A stretch of DNA of 64,000 nucleotides, from the NCBI GenBank assembly GCA_963972525.1, contig CAXAUZ010000009.1, forward strand, positions 71,022 to 135,021, given 5' to 3'. Within the stretch, counting starts at the first letter, position 1, and every line of letters starts with the position of its first letter. Of this stretch, positions 29,872 to 39,203 are shown piece by piece. The position numbers and the translations under genes were made by a program. The notes beneath the pieces are model-generated. The model had not been told where the DNA came from and did no database searches. It saw only the letters and a program-made list of their open reading frames with translations. This DNA is from Salinilacustrithrix sp003476595 (lineage in GTDB: Bacteria; Actinomycetota; Acidimicrobiia; Acidimicrobiales; Salinilacustritrichaceae).

Positions 29872-30713
29872 CGGGCAGCCCGGTCCGGTGCGTAGCGGCC
29901 GACGGCGATCGACTCGAAGGCGTCGATCACGGCGACGACCAGCACCGACGACACCGTCACCAGCGCCACCGCCGCCCACAGGCGCGAGTACTGGCTCGAC
30001 GTCGTGGACAGCACCATGAGGCTGCCGAGGCCGGTGCCCGACGACAGCCAGCCGTTGAGGAGCGAGCCGAGGACGGCGAGGGGGACGCCGATCTTCGCCG
30101 AGGCGAAGAGGGCGGGGACGGCGGACGGCATGCGGACCTTCCAGAGCGTGGTGAGAGGTGAGGCGTCGTAGGCCGCCATCAGGTCGATGGACTGCGCGCT
30201 GACCGACCGGAGCCCGCTCGTGACGAGCACGAGGGTGGGGAACCACACGATGATCGTGATGATCACCATGCTGCCCATGGCCCCGCGGCCGAAGATGTAG
30301 GCCAGCAGGGGGATGAGGGCGACGATGGGCACCGACCGCAGCGCCAGCGCGATCGGCATCACGGCCCGCTCGAGGGCGCTGGAGAGGACGAACAGCGAGG
30401 CCACGGCCATGGCGACGACGGTGCCGACGAGGTAGCCGAGGGTGGACTCCTTCGCAGTGAACCAGAACGCGTCGAGCAGCTCGGTGCGCCGCTCGGCGCC
30501 GGCGCCGGGGTCCTGGAGCCACTCCCACACCTGGCTCGGCGACTTCCCGAAGAAGCTGTTCACCTCGAAGTACGCCAGGAAGCCGATCCACAGCAGGTAG
30601 AGCAGCGCGAGGAGGCCGACGAGGGTGAGGGCGCCACGGACGAGCCCGTGGCGCACCCGGTGCTCGGGGGCGGGGGCCGGCGTGAGGGCGCTGCTGCGCT
30701 CGACCATGCTCAT
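29868..30713 (-). CDS. ABC transporter permease, SsuC/ThiX type, 281 aa
   Basis: About six transmembrane helices with the inner-loop motif AAYDASPLTTLWKVRMPSAVP, the EAA-type contact site for the ATPase. FTAKESTLGYLVGTVVAMAVAS is typical of the taurine/sulfonate/hydroxymethylpyrimidine group. ATG at 30713 overlaps the stop of the sister permease (ATGA). Having two different permease subunits makes a heterodimeric channel, less common than the homodimer in SsuC systems. Confidence 0.85.
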   Translation of the reverse strand: MSMVERSSALTPAPAPEHRVRHGLVRGALTLVGLLALLYLLWIGFLAYFEVNSFFGKSPSQVWEWLQDPGAGAERRTELLDAFWFTAKESTLGYLVGTVVAMAVASLFVLSSALERAVMPIALALRSVPIVALIPLLAYIFGRGAMGSMVIITIIVWFPTLVLVTSGLRSVSAQSIDLMAAYDASPLTTLWKVRMPSAVPALFASAKIGVPLAVLGSLLNGWLSSGTGLGSLMVLSTTSSQYSRLWAAVALVTVSSVLVVAVIDAFESIAVGRYAPDRAAR

Positions 30714-31519
30714 CGCCGCGGAGCCCACGGCGTGAGGAGGCGGCCGGCCGTGGCGATGGCGGCGTAGCCGACACCGGCCAAGGCGGTGGCGACGAAGGCA
30801 GCAGCCCAGACCTTCTCGGTCTGCGCGGTGGCCTGGGCGGAGACGAGGGCGATGCCGAGGCCGTTGTCGTTGCCGCCGAGGAACTCCCCCACGATGGCGC
30901 CGAGCACCGCCGCTGGGGCCGAGATGCGCAGGGCAGCGAACAGGTCGGGGAGCGCAGCGCGGATGCGCACCTTGCGCAGCACCGTCGCCGAGCTGCCACC
31001 GAGCGCCCGGATGACGTCGATGCTGCGGCGGTCGGCGGCACGCAGGCCCACGATCGCACCGATCAGCGTGGTGAAGAACACGGCCATGCCGGCCAGCGCC
31101 GACTTCGGCGCATCACCGGAGAGGGTGATCTGGAAGATCGGCCCGATGGCGATGATGGGCAGCGCCGTCACCGTCACTGCCAGCTGCAGGATGGGCTTCT
31201 CGAGGAACGGGACCGTGACGGCCACGAAGCCGAGGGCGATGGCGATCAGGTTGCCCCAGAGGAAGCCCGGCCACGCCTCTCGCAGGGTCGTCTGGGTGTG
31301 GCGCCAGTACAGCGCCCGGTTGTCGAAGATGGCGCCGACGACGTCGAGCGGCGGTGGGAAGACGCCCTTGCCCTCGAACACCGTGCTTGACAGCACCTGC
31401 CAGAGGACGACCAGCGCGGCGATCAACCCCACCGAGGGCACCCACATGGGTAGCTCTCGACCACCGCCCACCCTGCGGGCGACGGCACGGTCGCCGACGC
31501 CCGGCACGGCCACGGTCAT
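30710..31519 (-). CDS. ABC transporter permease, SsuC/ThiX type, 269 aa
   Basis: Membrane protein with about six helices. The EAA loop reads RALGGSSATVLRKVRIRAALP, and QTTLREAWPGFLWGNLIAIALG and LGAIVGEFLGGNDNGLGI match the family. It pairs with 29868-30713. ATG at 31519 overlaps the ATPase stop (ATGA). The C-terminus ends in LLTPWAPRR at the next gene's start. Confidence 0.85.
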   Translation of the reverse strand: MTVAVPGVGDRAVARRVGGGRELPMWVPSVGLIAALVVLWQVLSSTVFEGKGVFPPPLDVVGAIFDNRALYWRHTQTTLREAWPGFLWGNLIAIALGFVAVTVPFLEKPILQLAVTVTALPIIAIGPIFQITLSGDAPKSALAGMAVFFTTLIGAIVGLRAADRRSIDVIRALGGSSATVLRKVRIRAALPDLFAALRISAPAAVLGAIVGEFLGGNDNGLGIALVSAQATAQTEKVWAAAFVATALAGVGYAAIATAGRLLTPWAPRR

Positions 31520-32355
31520 GCCGGCTCCTCGAAGCCGAAGAGGAGGTCGGCGATGTGGTCGAGGTAGGCATGGAACTCGGGGCTGCGCTGCATCTCGACG
31601 GTGCGGGGTCGAGGCAGGTCGATGGTGACCACCTCCGCCACGACCGAGGGCCGCGGCGACATGACGACGACCTGGTCGGCGAGCAGCACCGCCTCGTCGA
31701 TGGAGTGGGTGACGAGCAACGTGGTGGTGACCCGATCGAGCCAGATGCGCTGCAGCTCCATGTTCATGCGCCGGCGGGTCATCTCGTCGAGCGCACCGAA
31801 GGGCTCGTCGAGGAGGAGGACCGCAGGGTCCGTCACCAGCGCCCGGGCGATGGCGACGCGCTGGCGCATGCCGCCGGACAGCTGCGCCGGCCGGGCGTTC
31901 TCGAAGCCCGTGAGGCCGACCAGGTCGACGAGGTCCTGCACGGCAGCCGGCTTGGCGTCGAACCCGGTGACCTCCAGGGCGAGGCGGATGTTCTTGGTGA
32001 CGGTGCGCCAGGGCAGCAGCGCCGCGTCCTGGAACGCGATGCCGAGGCTGTGGTTCCGCCGGGCCGCAGCCGGGGCCTCGCCGTGGACGAGGACCCGGCC
32101 GGCGGATGGCGTCTCGAGGTCGGCGAGGATCCTGAGCACCGTGGACTTGCCGCAGCCCGATGGCCCCAGCAGGGCGGTGAAGGAGCCCTGCGGTGCGGTC
32201 AGGTCCACCGAGTCGATCGCGCAGACCGTGGACCGCCGCATCGGGAACTCCTTCCGGAGGCCCTCGATGAGCAGCCCGGAGCCATCCGGGCTGGTGGCGG
32301 TGGCGGGCTGCACGTCGCTGGCGGTCATCGGTCGGTCGGTGTCCACGGTGCTCAT
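31516..32355 (-). CDS. ABC transporter ATPase, SsuB/TauB/ThiZ type, about 279 aa
   Basis: Walker A GPSGCGKST, Q-loop FQDAALLPWRT, signature LSGGMRQRVAIARAL, Walker B VLLLDEPFGALD and H-loop LVTHSIDEA are all present and intact. The preferred start is ATG at 32355, which has AGGAG eight bases upstream inside the end of the lipoprotein gene; a GTG at 32364 would give the GTGA overlap seen elsewhere but has no usable ribosome binding site. It energises the importer with the two permeases that follow. Confidence 0.88.
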   Translation of the reverse strand: MSTVDTDRPMTASDVQPATATSPDGSGLLIEGLRKEFPMRRSTVCAIDSVDLTAPQGSFTALLGPSGCGKSTVLRILADLETPSAGRVLVHGEAPAAARRNHSLGIAFQDAALLPWRTVTKNIRLALEVTGFDAKPAAVQDLVDLVGLTGFENARPAQLSGGMRQRVAIARALVTDPAVLLLDEPFGALDEMTRRRMNMELQRIWLDRVTTTLLVTHSIDEAVLLADQVVVMSPRPSVVAEVVTIDLPRPRTVEMQRSPEFHAYLDHIADLLFGFEEPA

Positions 32356-32360
32356 GGGAC

Positions 32361-33479
32361 TCACTCCTCGTAGAGCTGGGTGCCGTCGGCGTAGACGGCA
32401 TCCAGGACGGCGTTGGTGTACAGCTCCTCGGTGACGTCGAACCCGAGGGAGTTGAGGAGCTCCACGTTCTCGGTGATGCGCTGCTCGCTCATGGTGAAGA
32501 TCCCGTTCTCGGCGGTGTCGCCGGCCGTGATCAGCTCCTCCTGGTCTCGCAGCTCGAGGGCCTGGGACTCGACGGGCAGATCCAGGTCGGCGCCGTACAC
32601 CTCGAGGGTCAGGCGCTCGGCCTCCTCGGGGTCGGCGAACGCGTGCTGCCAGCCCTTGACCTCGGCCGTCATCGCCGCCACGAGAGCGTCGAAGTTGTTG
32701 TCGAGGTTGTCCTGGGTCGTGACGTAGAGCTGCTGGAACAGGTTCACGCCGATGTCGCCCACCATCAGGCAGTCGACGTCCAGGTCGTGCTCGGTGCGCA
32801 GGATGTTCGGCTCGTTGGTGACGAAGGAGAAGAAGCCGTCGACCTCACCGGTCATGAGCGGTGCGGGGTCGAACTCCACCGGGATGCGGGCCACCTGATC
32901 GGGTCCCGTGCCCTCCTCGAGCCCGTTGGCCTCGAGGACCGCCTGCCACACCGGCTCGTTCACGGCCTGGACACCGATGGTCTTGCCCACCAGGTCCTCG
33001 GCGGAGGTCAGCGGTGCGCTGTTGTCGTAGAGGATGCAGAACGGGTTGTCCTGGAAGTTCGCCCCGATGATGACGAGCGGTGCGTCCTCGTTCGTCACGG
33101 CCGCAGCGACCTGCTCGGAGGCGGCGTAGCTGAACAGCGCATCGCCGGCGATGAGGGGGGCGATCGGGTCGACGGCGGGGCCGCCGCCGAGCAGCTCCAC
33201 CGAGGTGAACCCCTCGTCGGTGTAGTAGCCGAAGGAGTCGGCCATGTAGTTGCCGGCGAACTCGGCGTTCTTGATCCAGCCGAACTGGATCGACAGGTCG
33301 CCGAAGTCCCCGGACGCAGCAGCGCCCGATCCGGTCGCCTCCTCGCCGCTGGCAGCGTCGGTGGCCGCTGAGGTGTCGTCGTCGTCACCGCACGATGCGG
33401 CGACGAGCGAGAAGGCCCCGAGGAGCAGGAAGAGCCTGGGCAGCCGCCGAAGGAGGGAGCCAGAGGGGTGCGTTCGCAT
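32361..33479 (-). CDS. THI5/NMT1-like ABC substrate-binding lipoprotein, 372 aa
   Basis: Signal peptide with lipobox LVAASCGDDDD, a Ser/Thr/Ala linker, then an NMT1/THI5-type binding domain: LSIQFGWIKNAEFAGNYMADS followed by a GGG..V and VGKTIGVQAVNEPVWQAVLE. This family binds thiamine precursors such as formylaminopyrimidine, and other pyrimidine- or purine-like rings. GGAGG lies five bases before the ATG at 33479. It heads an operon of ATPase, two permeases, a deaminase and a diaminopropionate-lyase homologue. An operator-like dyad lies about 120 bases upstream in the divergent promoter region. Confidence 0.85.
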   Translation of the reverse strand: MRTHPSGSLLRRLPRLFLLLGAFSLVAASCGDDDDTSAATDAASGEEATGSGAAASGDFGDLSIQFGWIKNAEFAGNYMADSFGYYTDEGFTSVELLGGGPAVDPIAPLIAGDALFSYAASEQVAAAVTNEDAPLVIIGANFQDNPFCILYDNSAPLTSAEDLVGKTIGVQAVNEPVWQAVLEANGLEEGTGPDQVARIPVEFDPAPLMTGEVDGFFSFVTNEPNILRTEHDLDVDCLMVGDIGVNLFQQLYVTTQDNLDNNFDALVAAMTAEVKGWQHAFADPEEAERLTLEVYGADLDLPVESQALELRDQEELITAGDTAENGIFTMSEQRITENVELLNSLGFDVTEELYTNAVLDAVYADGTQLYEE

Positions 33480-33597
33480 GTGACCTCCACATGGAGTTGG
33501 ACAGGGGAAGCCTCTGGCGTGGAGCCTGAGGTGAGCGGACCGTAAGCAGGTCCGGTTTCTCGGCAGTTGCTCCAACGTCAACGGCGCGTGAACCGGC

Positions 33598-33612
33598 TCA
33601 ACACTTTGTTGA
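33598..33612. promoter_or_regulatory. Candidate cluster operator, copy 2 (TCAACACTTTGTTGA)
   Basis: Perfect TCAAC/GTTGA arms with a 5-base centre, located between the divergent THI5-like lipoprotein gene and the PhyH gene, 20 bases before the chosen ATG at 33633. The region just left contains further CAAC half-sites. Confidence 0.6.
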
Positions 33613-33632
33613 TCGTCGCCGCGGTCTCGGGC

Positions 33633-34451
33633 ATGGTCTCCGCCATGGTCGCCATCGAGCCCGCTCCCCCGTCCGCACCGTTCGCCGTCCCCGCCCTCGC
33701 TCGGGACCGGCACGCCGACGCCGCGGCCTTCCTCGCCGACCACGGCTTCGCGCTCCTCGCCGGCGTGTTCGACGACGCCGCCCTCGTCGCCCTCGAGGAC
33801 GAGTGCAGCCGCATTCAGCAGGAGGTCGCGCGAGGTGAGCACCCGGCCCGCCACGGGGGCGAGATCTTCATCGACGACGAGAGCGACGGGTCCGACGGGA
33901 CGCCGTTCGTGAACTACGTCAGCCACATCACCGAGCTGTCGCCGCTCGCCGACGCCGCCGCGACCCATCCCGACGTCGTCGCCGTCATGCGGCTCGCGCT
34001 CGGTGACGGGGCGTGGCTGCTCGACGACGAGCGCTTCGGCGTCGTCTACCAGGACGCTCGCCCGGGCCGGGAGTCGGCCTACAGCCGCATCGGCTGGCAC
34101 AGCGACTGGCAGTCGGGCCCGCACCTCGACATGTGGCCCTCGGTCGCCTTCACGATCCACATCGATGCGACGTCACCGGCCAACGGGTTCCTCAGGGTGG
34201 TGCCCGGCAGCCACCGGAGGGATCCGTCCGAGATGCCGCTGCGGTTCGAGCGCATCCCCGGCGAGATCGCCGTGTACGCCGACCGGGGCGACGTCATCCT
34301 CCACGATGCCCACCTGTGGCACTCCGCTGCCCGGGCGACCGAGGACGGCCCGTCGTCCGTGCGGCGCCACATCCGGGGCGGCTGGTACGCCGGGCGGCGG
34401 CTCGCCAAGGACCACGACAACAGCGACTTCGTCAAGAACGCCGCCCGATGA
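33633..34451 (+). CDS. PhyH-family Fe(II)/2-oxoglutarate dioxygenase, about 272 aa
   Basis: Phytanoyl-CoA-dioxygenase-like fold. The Fe ligands are His156-x-Asp158 (IGWHSDWQ) and a distal His near 230 (ILHDAHLWHSAAR); NGFLRVVPGSHRRDP is the typical loop after the third strand. Substrates of bacterial PhyH enzymes are diverse and cannot be read from sequence. ATG at 33633 (or 33645) is chosen because the candidate operator occupies 33598-33612; a longer frame to 33567 would run across it. It overlaps the 8-oxoguanine deaminase gene by ATGA, so both probably act in one route. Confidence 0.8.
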   Translation: MVSAMVAIEPAPPSAPFAVPALARDRHADAAAFLADHGFALLAGVFDDAALVALEDECSRIQQEVARGEHPARHGGEIFIDDESDGSDGTPFVNYVSHITELSPLADAAATHPDVVAVMRLALGDGAWLLDDERFGVVYQDARPGRESAYSRIGWHSDWQSGPHLDMWPSVAFTIHIDATSPANGFLRVVPGSHRRDPSEMPLRFERIPGEIAVYADRGDVILHDAHLWHSAARATEDGPSSVRRHIRGGWYAGRRLAKDHDNSDFVKNAAR

Positions 34452-35827
34452 GCGCACCCGAGACCGTCGACCTCGTCGTCCGCGACGCCGACCTGGTCGT
34501 CACCATGGACGACGCCCGCTCGGAGCTCCGCGGCGGCTGGGTCGCCATCGACGCCGGCGTGGTCGTGGGCACGGGGGCATCGGACACCGAGCCGCCGACC
34601 GCCCGGCGGACGGAGTCGGTACCCGGCTGCGTCGTCACCCCAGGCCTGGTGAACACGCACCACCACATCTTCCAGAACCTGACCCGGTCGTTCGCCCCGG
34701 CCACGGACGAGACGCTGTTCGGGTGGTTGACCACGCTGTACCCGCGCTGGGCGCTGCTCGACGAGGAGGCCGCCTACGTCAGTGCGTGGGTCGGCATGGC
34801 CGAGCTGGCCCTCGGTGGCTGCACCACCTCCATGGACCACCTCTACGTCCACCCGGCCGGTGCCGGTGACCTGATCAGCGCCGAGATCGCCGCGGCGCGT
34901 GACCTGGGCTTTCGCTTCCATGCGACCCGGGGCTCGATGAGCCGCTCGGTGAAGGACGGCGGCCTCCCGCCGGACTCGGTGGTCCAGGACGACGACACCA
35001 TCCTCGCCGAGAGCGAGCGGCTGGTCCGCGCCCACCACGATCCGTCTCCCCACGCCATGGTGCAGGTCGCGCTCGCGCCGTGCTCGCCCTTCTCCGTCAC
35101 GCCCGAGCTCATGCGCTCGACGGCCGAGCTGGCCGAGCGCCTCGACGTGCGGCTCCACACCCACCTGGCCGAGGACGTCGACGAGGACACCTACTGCCTG
35201 GAGACCTACGGGTGCCGGCCGCTCGAGCTGTTCGAGGACGTCGGCTGGGGCACCGACCGATCGTGGGTCGCCCACTGCATCTACCCCAACGGCGACGAGA
35301 TCGAGCGCATGGCCCGCTGGGGCACCGGCGTGGCCCACTGCCCGTCGTCCAACGCGCTCATCGCGGGCGGGCTGGCACCGGTCGCGGAGTACCTCGCCGC
35401 CGGGGTGCCGGTGGGCATCGGGTGCGACGGGTCCGCCTCCACCGATGCCGCCTCGCTGTGGCTGGAGACGCGAGGCGCCATGCTGCTCGGCCGGCTCCGC
35501 AACGGGCCGACGTCCTTCTCCGCACGTGCCGCGCTGGAGCTGGCCACCCGTGGGTCGGCCGCCTGCCTCGGCCGCAGCGGCGAGATCGGCCAGCTCACCG
35601 CCGGCGCCTGCGGTGACCTGGTCGTCTGGCGGCTCGGGGGCATCGCCTTCGCCGGCGCCCTCACCGATCCGGTCGATGCGCTGCTGCGCTGCGGGCCGGT
35701 CTCGGCGCACCACACGGTCGTGGCCGGTCGCTTCCTCGTGGCGGGCGGCGAGCTCGTCGCGGCGAGCGAGGACGTCCTCGTCCGCCACCGGACGGCAGCG
35801 GCGCGCCTGCAGGGCATCGACGCCTGA
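34448..35827 (+). CDS. 8-oxoguanine deaminase-like amidohydrolase, 459 aa
   Basis: Member of the amidohydrolase superfamily with a beta-sandwich N-terminus and the metal motif VNTHHHIFQNLTRSF (His71-His73). The stretch LFGWLTTLYPRWALLDEEA and GGCTTSMDHLYVHP is characteristic of 8-oxoguanine deaminase, which turns 8-oxoguanine into urate (8-oxo-xanthine level) with release of ammonia. RLHTHLAED, WVAHCIYP and IGCDGSASTDAASLW supply the further metal and catalytic residues. ATG overlaps the PhyH stop (ATGA). This is the most specific purine signature in the cluster. Confidence 0.82.
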   Translation: MSAPETVDLVVRDADLVVTMDDARSELRGGWVAIDAGVVVGTGASDTEPPTARRTESVPGCVVTPGLVNTHHHIFQNLTRSFAPATDETLFGWLTTLYPRWALLDEEAAYVSAWVGMAELALGGCTTSMDHLYVHPAGAGDLISAEIAAARDLGFRFHATRGSMSRSVKDGGLPPDSVVQDDDTILAESERLVRAHHDPSPHAMVQVALAPCSPFSVTPELMRSTAELAERLDVRLHTHLAEDVDEDTYCLETYGCRPLELFEDVGWGTDRSWVAHCIYPNGDEIERMARWGTGVAHCPSSNALIAGGLAPVAEYLAAGVPVGIGCDGSASTDAASLWLETRGAMLLGRLRNGPTSFSARAALELATRGSAACLGRSGEIGQLTAGACGDLVVWRLGGIAFAGALTDPVDALLRCGPVSAHHTVVAGRFLVAGGELVAASEDVLVRHRTAAARLQGIDA

Positions 35828-35902
35828 CAGGAACGCGACAGCAACTCGACCCCGTCCCGGCACCACGTCGAACGCACCTGGAAAGAATCGGTACGTACGT
35901 TC

Positions 35903-35917
35903 TCAACAAACCGTTGA
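35903..35917. promoter_or_regulatory. Candidate cluster operator, copy 3 (TCAACAAACCGTTGA)
   Basis: Identical in all 15 positions to copies 4 and 5. It lies 17 bases before the GTG at 35935, next to the palindrome GTACGTAC at 35891-35898, and just before the ribosome binding site AGGAG at 35925-35929, a place that suits a repressor. Confidence 0.65.
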
Positions 35918-35934
35918 AACGAACAGGAGCCACC

Positions 35935-37128
35935 GTGCCCGAGCCCACCGACCTGCCCGCCGCCACGTCCGTCCTCCAGGGGGCCCGGGTCATCGACCCG
36001 GCCAGCAGCACCGACGCCGTGCTGGACGTCGCCATCGCCGGCGACACGATCGTGGAGGTCGGCACCGACCTGCGGAGCCGCCACCCGCTCGCCGCCGTGG
36101 TCGACCTGTCCGGCACCATCCTCACGCCCGGCCTGATCGACCTGCACGCCCACGTCTTCGCCGGCCTCGGCGACTTCTGCGTGGAACCCGACCGTGCCGG
36201 CGTGTCCACCGGGGTGCCGGTCGTCGTGGACGGCGGCACGAGCGGCATCGCCACCTTCGAGCTGGCCCGCCGGTCGGTGGAGGGCAGCGGCAGCCGCACC
36301 CGGGTGCTGGCGTTCATCGATCCGAACCAGCTGTACCTGGCCACCAAGGACTTCATCTGCCACAAGCTGCAGATCGCCGACGACGAGCGCAACCTCGACC
36401 TCGACTCGACCGCGGCGATGGTCGAGAAGCACGCCGACATGGTCGTCGGCTTCAAGGTCCGGGCGACGCACGTGGGCGACGACACCCACTCCCCGTTCCT
36501 CGAGGGGGCGAAGTCCGTCGCCGGCGACCTCCCGATCATGGTCCACCTCGGACGCTTCCCCCACACCCCGGTGATCACCACCCCGGCCCTGCTCCAGACC
36601 CTCCGTGGGGGCGACGTGATCACCCACGCGTTCCGGGGCGGCGGCGGCCAGCTGGTGCCGGGCACCGGCAGCGTCACGCCCGAGTTCGCCGATGCGGTCG
36701 AGCGCGGCATCCGCCTCGACGTGGGCCACTCCGGCACCGACTTCCGCTTCGACACGGCCCGCCGCCTGTTCGACGCCGGGTACCTGCCCGACACCATCTC
36801 CACCGACCTCAACCTGTTCAACGAGGCGGCGCCCGTGCGCTCGCTCGCCGAGACGATGTCGAAGATCTGGGCCATGGGCGTCGAACTGCCGGCCGTGATC
36901 GCCATGTGCACGTCGAACACCGCCGCCACGATCCACCGCGGGGAGGAGCTCGGGGCCATCGCCCCGGGGCGGATCGCCGAGCTGAGCGTCCTGCGGATCG
37001 AGGAGGGCAGCTTCGAGCTGTCCGACGGCTACGAGCCCATGGTGGTCGACCGGGTGCTCAGCCCCGTCGGCTGCTTCCGTGCCGGCACGTGGATCGACGC
37101 CCTGGTGCCCCAGGCGGTGGCGGCGTGA
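35935..37128 (+). CDS. Dihydroorotase-like amidohydrolase/deacetylase family metal hydrolase, 397 aa
   Basis: Cyclic amidohydrolase relative. Visible motifs are LTPGLIDLHAHVF (HAH at 71-73), a Lys in VVGFKVRATH that is likely carbamylated, MVHLGRFP with a metal His, ITHAFRGG and DVGHSGTDFRFD. It matches the EF0837/Atu3266-type 'amidohydrolase/deacetylase' group, whose characterised members cleave N-acyl amino acids; a role in opening a hydantoin or similar ring is possible here since no classical hydantoinase is present. GTG at 35935 is preceded by AGGAG at 35925-35929. The next gene overlaps by GTGA. Confidence 0.75.
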   Translation: MPEPTDLPAATSVLQGARVIDPASSTDAVLDVAIAGDTIVEVGTDLRSRHPLAAVVDLSGTILTPGLIDLHAHVFAGLGDFCVEPDRAGVSTGVPVVVDGGTSGIATFELARRSVEGSGSRTRVLAFIDPNQLYLATKDFICHKLQIADDERNLDLDSTAAMVEKHADMVVGFKVRATHVGDDTHSPFLEGAKSVAGDLPIMVHLGRFPHTPVITTPALLQTLRGGDVITHAFRGGGGQLVPGTGSVTPEFADAVERGIRLDVGHSGTDFRFDTARRLFDAGYLPDTISTDLNLFNEAAPVRSLAETMSKIWAMGVELPAVIAMCTSNTAATIHRGEELGAIAPGRIAELSVLRIEEGSFELSDGYEPMVVDRVLSPVGCFRAGTWIDALVPQAVAA

Positions 37129-38150
37129 TCGACCCGCAGGCGCTCGAGCGGCTGCCGAAGGTGGAGCTGCACTGCCACGTCGAGGGCACCATGCGTGCGG
37201 CCACCCTCGTCGAGCTCGCAGCGAAGAACGGCCTGCACCTGCCCGTGGCCGACCCGGTCGAGCTCTACGAGTACGACTCCCTCGACGGCTTCCTGCAGAT
37301 CTTCTGGCTGGTGCAGTCGGCGATCGCCGACCGGGCCGACTGGGCGCGCGTCGCCTACGAGTCCGTGGTCGACGCCGGACCGCACGGCCTCGTGTACCGG
37401 GAGACCTTCTTCACGCCGGCTCGGCACCTCGCCGCAGGGCAGGACCTGGCCGACATCGTCGCCGGCCTCGACGAGGGCCTGGCCGCTGCCGAGGCCGAGA
37501 CGGGCATCCGGGTGAACCTGGTGCTCGACTTCGACCGGGACTTCGGGCCCGGTGCGGCGCTGGAGCAGGCCGACCGGCTCGTCGAGCTGAAGCGCTCCTC
37601 GAGCCCCGGTGTCGAGCGCGTGATCGGCGTGGGATACGACTCGACCGAGATCGGCCGGGAACCCGCGACCTTCGTGGATGCGTTCGCCGTGGCCCGCCAC
37701 GCCGGCCTCCGCCGGACCGCGCACCAGGGCGAGAACAGCGGCCCCGACGCCATCGCCGCCTGCGTCGACGTGCTCGGCGCACAGCGGATCGACCACGGCA
37801 TCTCGATCCTCGAGGATCCGGATCTGACAGCGCGCTTCGCCGACGAGCGCATCCCCTTCACCGTCTGCCCCAACTCCAACATCCGCATCGCAAACGCCTA
37901 CCCGAGCCTCGCCGACCACGTGTTCCCCGCCATGCGCGAGGCAGGTCTGCTGGCGACGCTCAACACCGACGACCCGGCGCTCACCGACCTCGACCTCGGC
38001 TACGAGTACCGCTCGGTCGCCGAGGCCTTCGGCTACGGGTGGGACGACATGGTCGCGATCGCGCTCGACGGGGTGGAGGCGTGCTGGCTGGACGAGGTGG
38101 ACAAGGCGGCGCTGCGCCAGCGGGTCCGGGCCGTGGCGGTGCCGGCGTGA
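37125..38150 (+). CDS. Adenosine/adenine deaminase family hydrolase, second copy, 341 aa
   Basis: ADA-family zinc enzyme with LPKVELHCHVEGTMR, TAHQGENSGPD (HQGE replaces the more usual HAGE but keeps Glu), RIDHGISILEDPDL, CPNSNIRI and LNTDDPALTDL. It is only distantly similar to the 28879-29871 enzyme, so the two likely differ in substrate. GTG at 37125 overlaps the preceding stop (GTGA) and the following Rieske gene overlaps in the same way, indicating one tightly coupled operon. Confidence 0.85.
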   Translation: MIDPQALERLPKVELHCHVEGTMRAATLVELAAKNGLHLPVADPVELYEYDSLDGFLQIFWLVQSAIADRADWARVAYESVVDAGPHGLVYRETFFTPARHLAAGQDLADIVAGLDEGLAAAEAETGIRVNLVLDFDRDFGPGAALEQADRLVELKRSSSPGVERVIGVGYDSTEIGREPATFVDAFAVARHAGLRRTAHQGENSGPDAIAACVDVLGAQRIDHGISILEDPDLTARFADERIPFTVCPNSNIRIANAYPSLADHVFPAMREAGLLATLNTDDPALTDLDLGYEYRSVAEAFGYGWDDMVAIALDGVEACWLDEVDKAALRQRVRAVAVPA

Positions 38151-39199
38151 TCGACCTCGACGCTGCGCTCGCCCACTTCTGGCATCCGGTGTGCACGCTG
38201 TCGGAGCTGCGCTCCACCGATTCGGGCGTCGGACCGCTTCCGGTCCGGCTCCTCGAGCAGGACCTCGTGGTGGTCGAGCTCGACGGCGCACCGGTCGCCA
38301 TGGCGGATCGGTGCGTCCACCGGTCGACCCGCCTGTCGGTCGGCTGGGTGGACGACGGCTGCCTCCGCTGCCCGTACCACGGGTGGGCCTACGACCGCGA
38401 CGGCCGGTGCGTCGACATTCCAGCCATGCCCGACGCCCCCATCCCGCCGAAGGCGCGCACGGCTGCGTTCGACACCGTCGTCGCCTACGACACGGTCTGG
38501 GTGCGCCTGGACTCGTCGTCGGACACCGTCGTGCCGGCCTGCGATGCCTTCGGCGACGAGGAGATGAAGACCCTGCAGGGAGACCCGTACACCTGGCCGG
38601 TCGGGGCGCCGCGGCGGGTCGAGAACTTCGTCGACCTGTCGCACTTCGCCTGGGTGCACGACGGCTCACTCGGCAGCCGGGAGCTGCCCGTGCCGCCCAT
38701 CCCGGAGGTCGAGCGGGTGTGCGGCGACCACGGGGCAGAGCTGCGCTTCGCGTTCGACCCGCCCATCGAGCCGCCCGACGACGTCGCGCTCGTCGCCCGT
38801 TCCGAGTACCGGATGCCGATGCCGCTGACCGTCGACATCCACTTCCTGTACGACGACGGTCGCCGGCGGGACCTCTGGATGACCGCCTCGCCCATCGACC
38901 CGGGCACCTGCCGAACCTTCTGGTTCGTGTCGCGCACCGACGACCTCGACGGCGACGATCGCGCCCACCTGGCCTTCCAGGACCTGGTGCTCGCCGAGGA
39001 CGAACCCGTGGTGTGCAACCAGGTGCCCCGAGCGATGCCGCTCGACCCGGGTGTCGAGGTCTCGGTGAGGTCCGACAAGGTGTCGATCGAGTACCGCCGC
39101 TGGCTCCGGGAGCTGGCGGCTGCTGCCGCCGAGGGTGCGCTCGGAGGCGCCCTCGGCTCGCCGGTGGCACGGGTGGTCGCCGACGGGCTGGCATCCTGA
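38147..39199 (+). CDS. Rieske non-heme iron oxygenase, alpha subunit, 350 aa
   Basis: The Rieske ligands are Cys56-x-His58 (RCVHRSTR) and Cys75-x2-His78 (RCPYHGWAY). The mononuclear iron site is Asp163-x2-His166-x4-His171 in FVDLSHFAWVH. This is the VanA/DdmC-like single-component type that normally demethylates or hydroxylates ring compounds and needs an external reductase, not found in the window. GTG at 38147 overlaps the deaminase stop. It is the second Rieske enzyme of the cluster and is well diverged from 22016-23053. Confidence 0.85.
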   Translation: MIDLDAALAHFWHPVCTLSELRSTDSGVGPLPVRLLEQDLVVVELDGAPVAMADRCVHRSTRLSVGWVDDGCLRCPYHGWAYDRDGRCVDIPAMPDAPIPPKARTAAFDTVVAYDTVWVRLDSSSDTVVPACDAFGDEEMKTLQGDPYTWPVGAPRRVENFVDLSHFAWVHDGSLGSRELPVPPIPEVERVCGDHGAELRFAFDPPIEPPDDVALVARSEYRMPMPLTVDIHFLYDDGRRRDLWMTASPIDPGTCRTFWFVSRTDDLDGDDRAHLAFQDLVLAEDEPVVCNQVPRAMPLDPGVEVSVRSDKVSIEYRRWLRELAAAAAEGALGGALGSPVARVVADGLAS

Positions 39200-39203
39200 C
39201 CCG

